Assembly: GCA_029855925.1 (NCBI GenBank)
Contig: JAGSHP010000179.1
Coordinates: 1-5,207, forward strand
From: Candidatus Thorarchaeota archaeon
GTDB lineage: Archaea; Asgardarchaeota; Thorarchaeia; Thorarchaeales; Thorarchaeaceae
DNA length: 5,207 nucleotides
Reading direction: 5' to 3'
Positions 4,390 through 5,207 of the stretch are shown here, one piece after another. The position numbers and the translations under genes were made by a program. Each line of letters opens with the position of its first letter. Positions within the stretch are counted from its first letter, which is position 1. The notes beneath the pieces are model-generated. The model saw only the letters and a program-made list of their open reading frames with translations, was not told the DNA's origin and did no database searches.

Positions 4390-5207
4390 CTACAGGGGTA
4401 TGTTCCCATGTTTCTTAGGCGGGCGCGTCTTCCTCTTGCTAGAAATGACATCCAGTCCCCTGCAGATCAGGGGACGGGTCTCATGTGGTAGGATGACCTT
4501 GTCAATATAACCAAGTCCTGCAGCGATGTACGGATTCGCAAACTTCTCTCGATAGTCTGCAATGAGTTCTTGACGCTTCTTCTCGGGGTCTTTCGCAGAC
4601 TTGATCTCTTTGCGGAAGATGATGTTGCACGCTCCCTGTGGACCCATGACTGCAATCTCAGCAGTGGGCCAGGCGTAGACGAGGTCAGCTCCGAGGTTCT
4701 TACTGCTCATGACGTCATACGCACCACCATACGCCTTCCGCGTGATGATCGTGATCTTGGGAACTGTTGCCTCGCTGAATGCATAGAGAATCTTCGCCCC
4801 GTGCCGTATGATACCGCCCCACTCCTGAGCCGTCCCGGGCAAGTATCCGGGAACATCCATGAAGGTAATGATTGGAATATTGAAAGCGTCGCAGAATCGA
4901 ACAAAGCGCGATGCCTTGTCTGAGGCATCAATGTCAAGAGTCCCAGCCAGATGAGCAGGCTGATTCCCGACAATACCCACAGACCGTCCATCAAACCGCG
5001 CAAATCCAACAATCATGTTCTTTGCCCAATGTTCATGAACCTCGAAGAACTCGCCGTTGTCCACGACTCTTGCAACAACGTCTCTCATGTCATAGGGTTT
5101 GTTCGGGTCATCCGGCACCACCTCATCAATCGACATGTCGACATCATCAGGCTTGTGGCCGGTCTTGATCCGCGGTGGGTCCTCGAGATTATTGCTTGGC
5201 ATATAAC
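4390..5207 (-). CDS. Acyl-CoA (propionyl-CoA-type) carboxylase beta / transcarboxylase 12S-like carboxyltransferase, C-terminal half
   Basis: The frame is open to the window edge. The ATG at 5202 is almost certainly internal, because YMPSNNLEDPP matches the LSYLPSNN region in the middle of full-length proteins (about 515 residues). The N-terminal half is therefore missing. The enzyme moves the carboxyl from biotin to an acyl-CoA, typically propionyl-CoA to methylmalonyl-CoA, in the cytoplasm. Numbering from that Met, FMDVPGYLPGT (114-124) and GGIIRHGAKILYAFSEATVP (129-148) form the crotonase-fold acyl-CoA/biotin site and its oxyanion-hole glycines. RKAYGGAYDVMSSK (155-168) and YAWPTAEIAVMGPQGA (176-191) follow. 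REKFANPYIAAGLGYIDKVI (218-237) and the ending KKHGNIPL complete the family pattern. The AYGGAYDVMSSK stretch and the NIPL end closely resemble animal propionyl-CoA carboxylase beta as I recall it, which favours a propionyl-CoA substrate. The 511-bp gap implies separate transcription from the 5S-type operon. All visible motifs are intact. Confidence 0.95.
   Translation of the reverse strand, partial: YMPSNNLEDPPRIKTGHKPDDVDMSIDEVVPDDPNKPYDMRDVVARVVDNGEFFEVHEHWAKNMIVGFARFDGRSVGIVGNQPAHLAGTLDIDASDKASRFVRFCDAFNIPIITFMDVPGYLPGTAQEWGGIIRHGAKILYAFSEATVPKITIITRKAYGGAYDVMSSKNLGADLVYAWPTAEIAVMGPQGACNIIFRKEIKSAKDPEKKRQELIADYREKFANPYIAAGLGYIDKVILPHETRPLICRGLDVISSKRKTRPPKKHGNIPL

Noticed and set aside
4202..4510. 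102-residue plus-strand frame across the gap and the carboxyltransferase 3' end
   Set aside because: Half of it is antisense to a clearly conserved gene and the rest runs through the hairpins; the product has no family features.
5200..5202. ATG at 5202 as the true start of the carboxyltransferase
   Set aside because: The frame is open upstream to the window edge and YMPSNNLEDPP corresponds to the middle of the family, so this Met is internal.
1..5207. CRISPR arrays, insertion sequences or attachment sites
   Set aside because: No regularly spaced repeats, transposase-like frames or terminal inverted repeats were seen on either strand.

Overview
This 5.2 kb window comes from a prokaryote, most likely an archaeon. 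Archaeal signs are a Shine-Dalgarno matching the archaeal 16S rRNA 3' end (GATCACCT complement) before the thiolase gene, a TATA-box-like element about 25 nt before a probable very short leader, and an archaeal-style thiolase. The small protein at the left edge resembles MPxGLxVLxWD-type proteins I associate with Asgard archaea (Thorarchaeota-like). That placement is from memory and is only moderately secure.

All five recognisable genes lie on the minus strand, so the window reads right to left. At 5207-4390 is the C-terminal half of an acyl-CoA (propionyl-CoA-type) carboxyltransferase, truncated by the window edge. A 511-bp AT-rich gap (4389-3879) follows. It holds two hairpin/T-tract structures near the carboxyltransferase end and a TATA-like promoter just before the next gene. 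At 3878-587 is a tight three-gene operon: a 528-residue transcarboxylase-5S / oxaloacetate-decarboxylase-alpha-type carboxyltransferase, a 174-residue biotin carrier protein overlapping it by 1 nt, and a thiolase-fold protein 14 nt further on. After a 227-bp gap, a small longin/roadblock-like protein (359-1) runs off the left edge.

The carboxyltransferase, the 5S-type subunit and the biotin carrier correspond to the 12S, 5S and 1.3S subunits of methylmalonyl-CoA:pyruvate carboxyltransferase. Together they could move a carboxyl group between (methyl)malonyl-CoA and pyruvate/oxaloacetate on biotin without ATP. They could instead be parts of separate ATP-dependent propionyl-CoA and pyruvate carboxylases that use a biotin carboxylase encoded elsewhere. 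No biotin carboxylase or membrane Na+-pump subunit is present here.

Three points deserve attention. The thiolase has proline where the nucleophilic cysteine is expected. The 5S-type protein carries an extra C-terminal segment resembling the small delta/epsilon-type assembly subunit of decarboxylases. The 511-bp gap contains tandem hairpins followed by T-runs on the plus strand, where no coding gene is visible.
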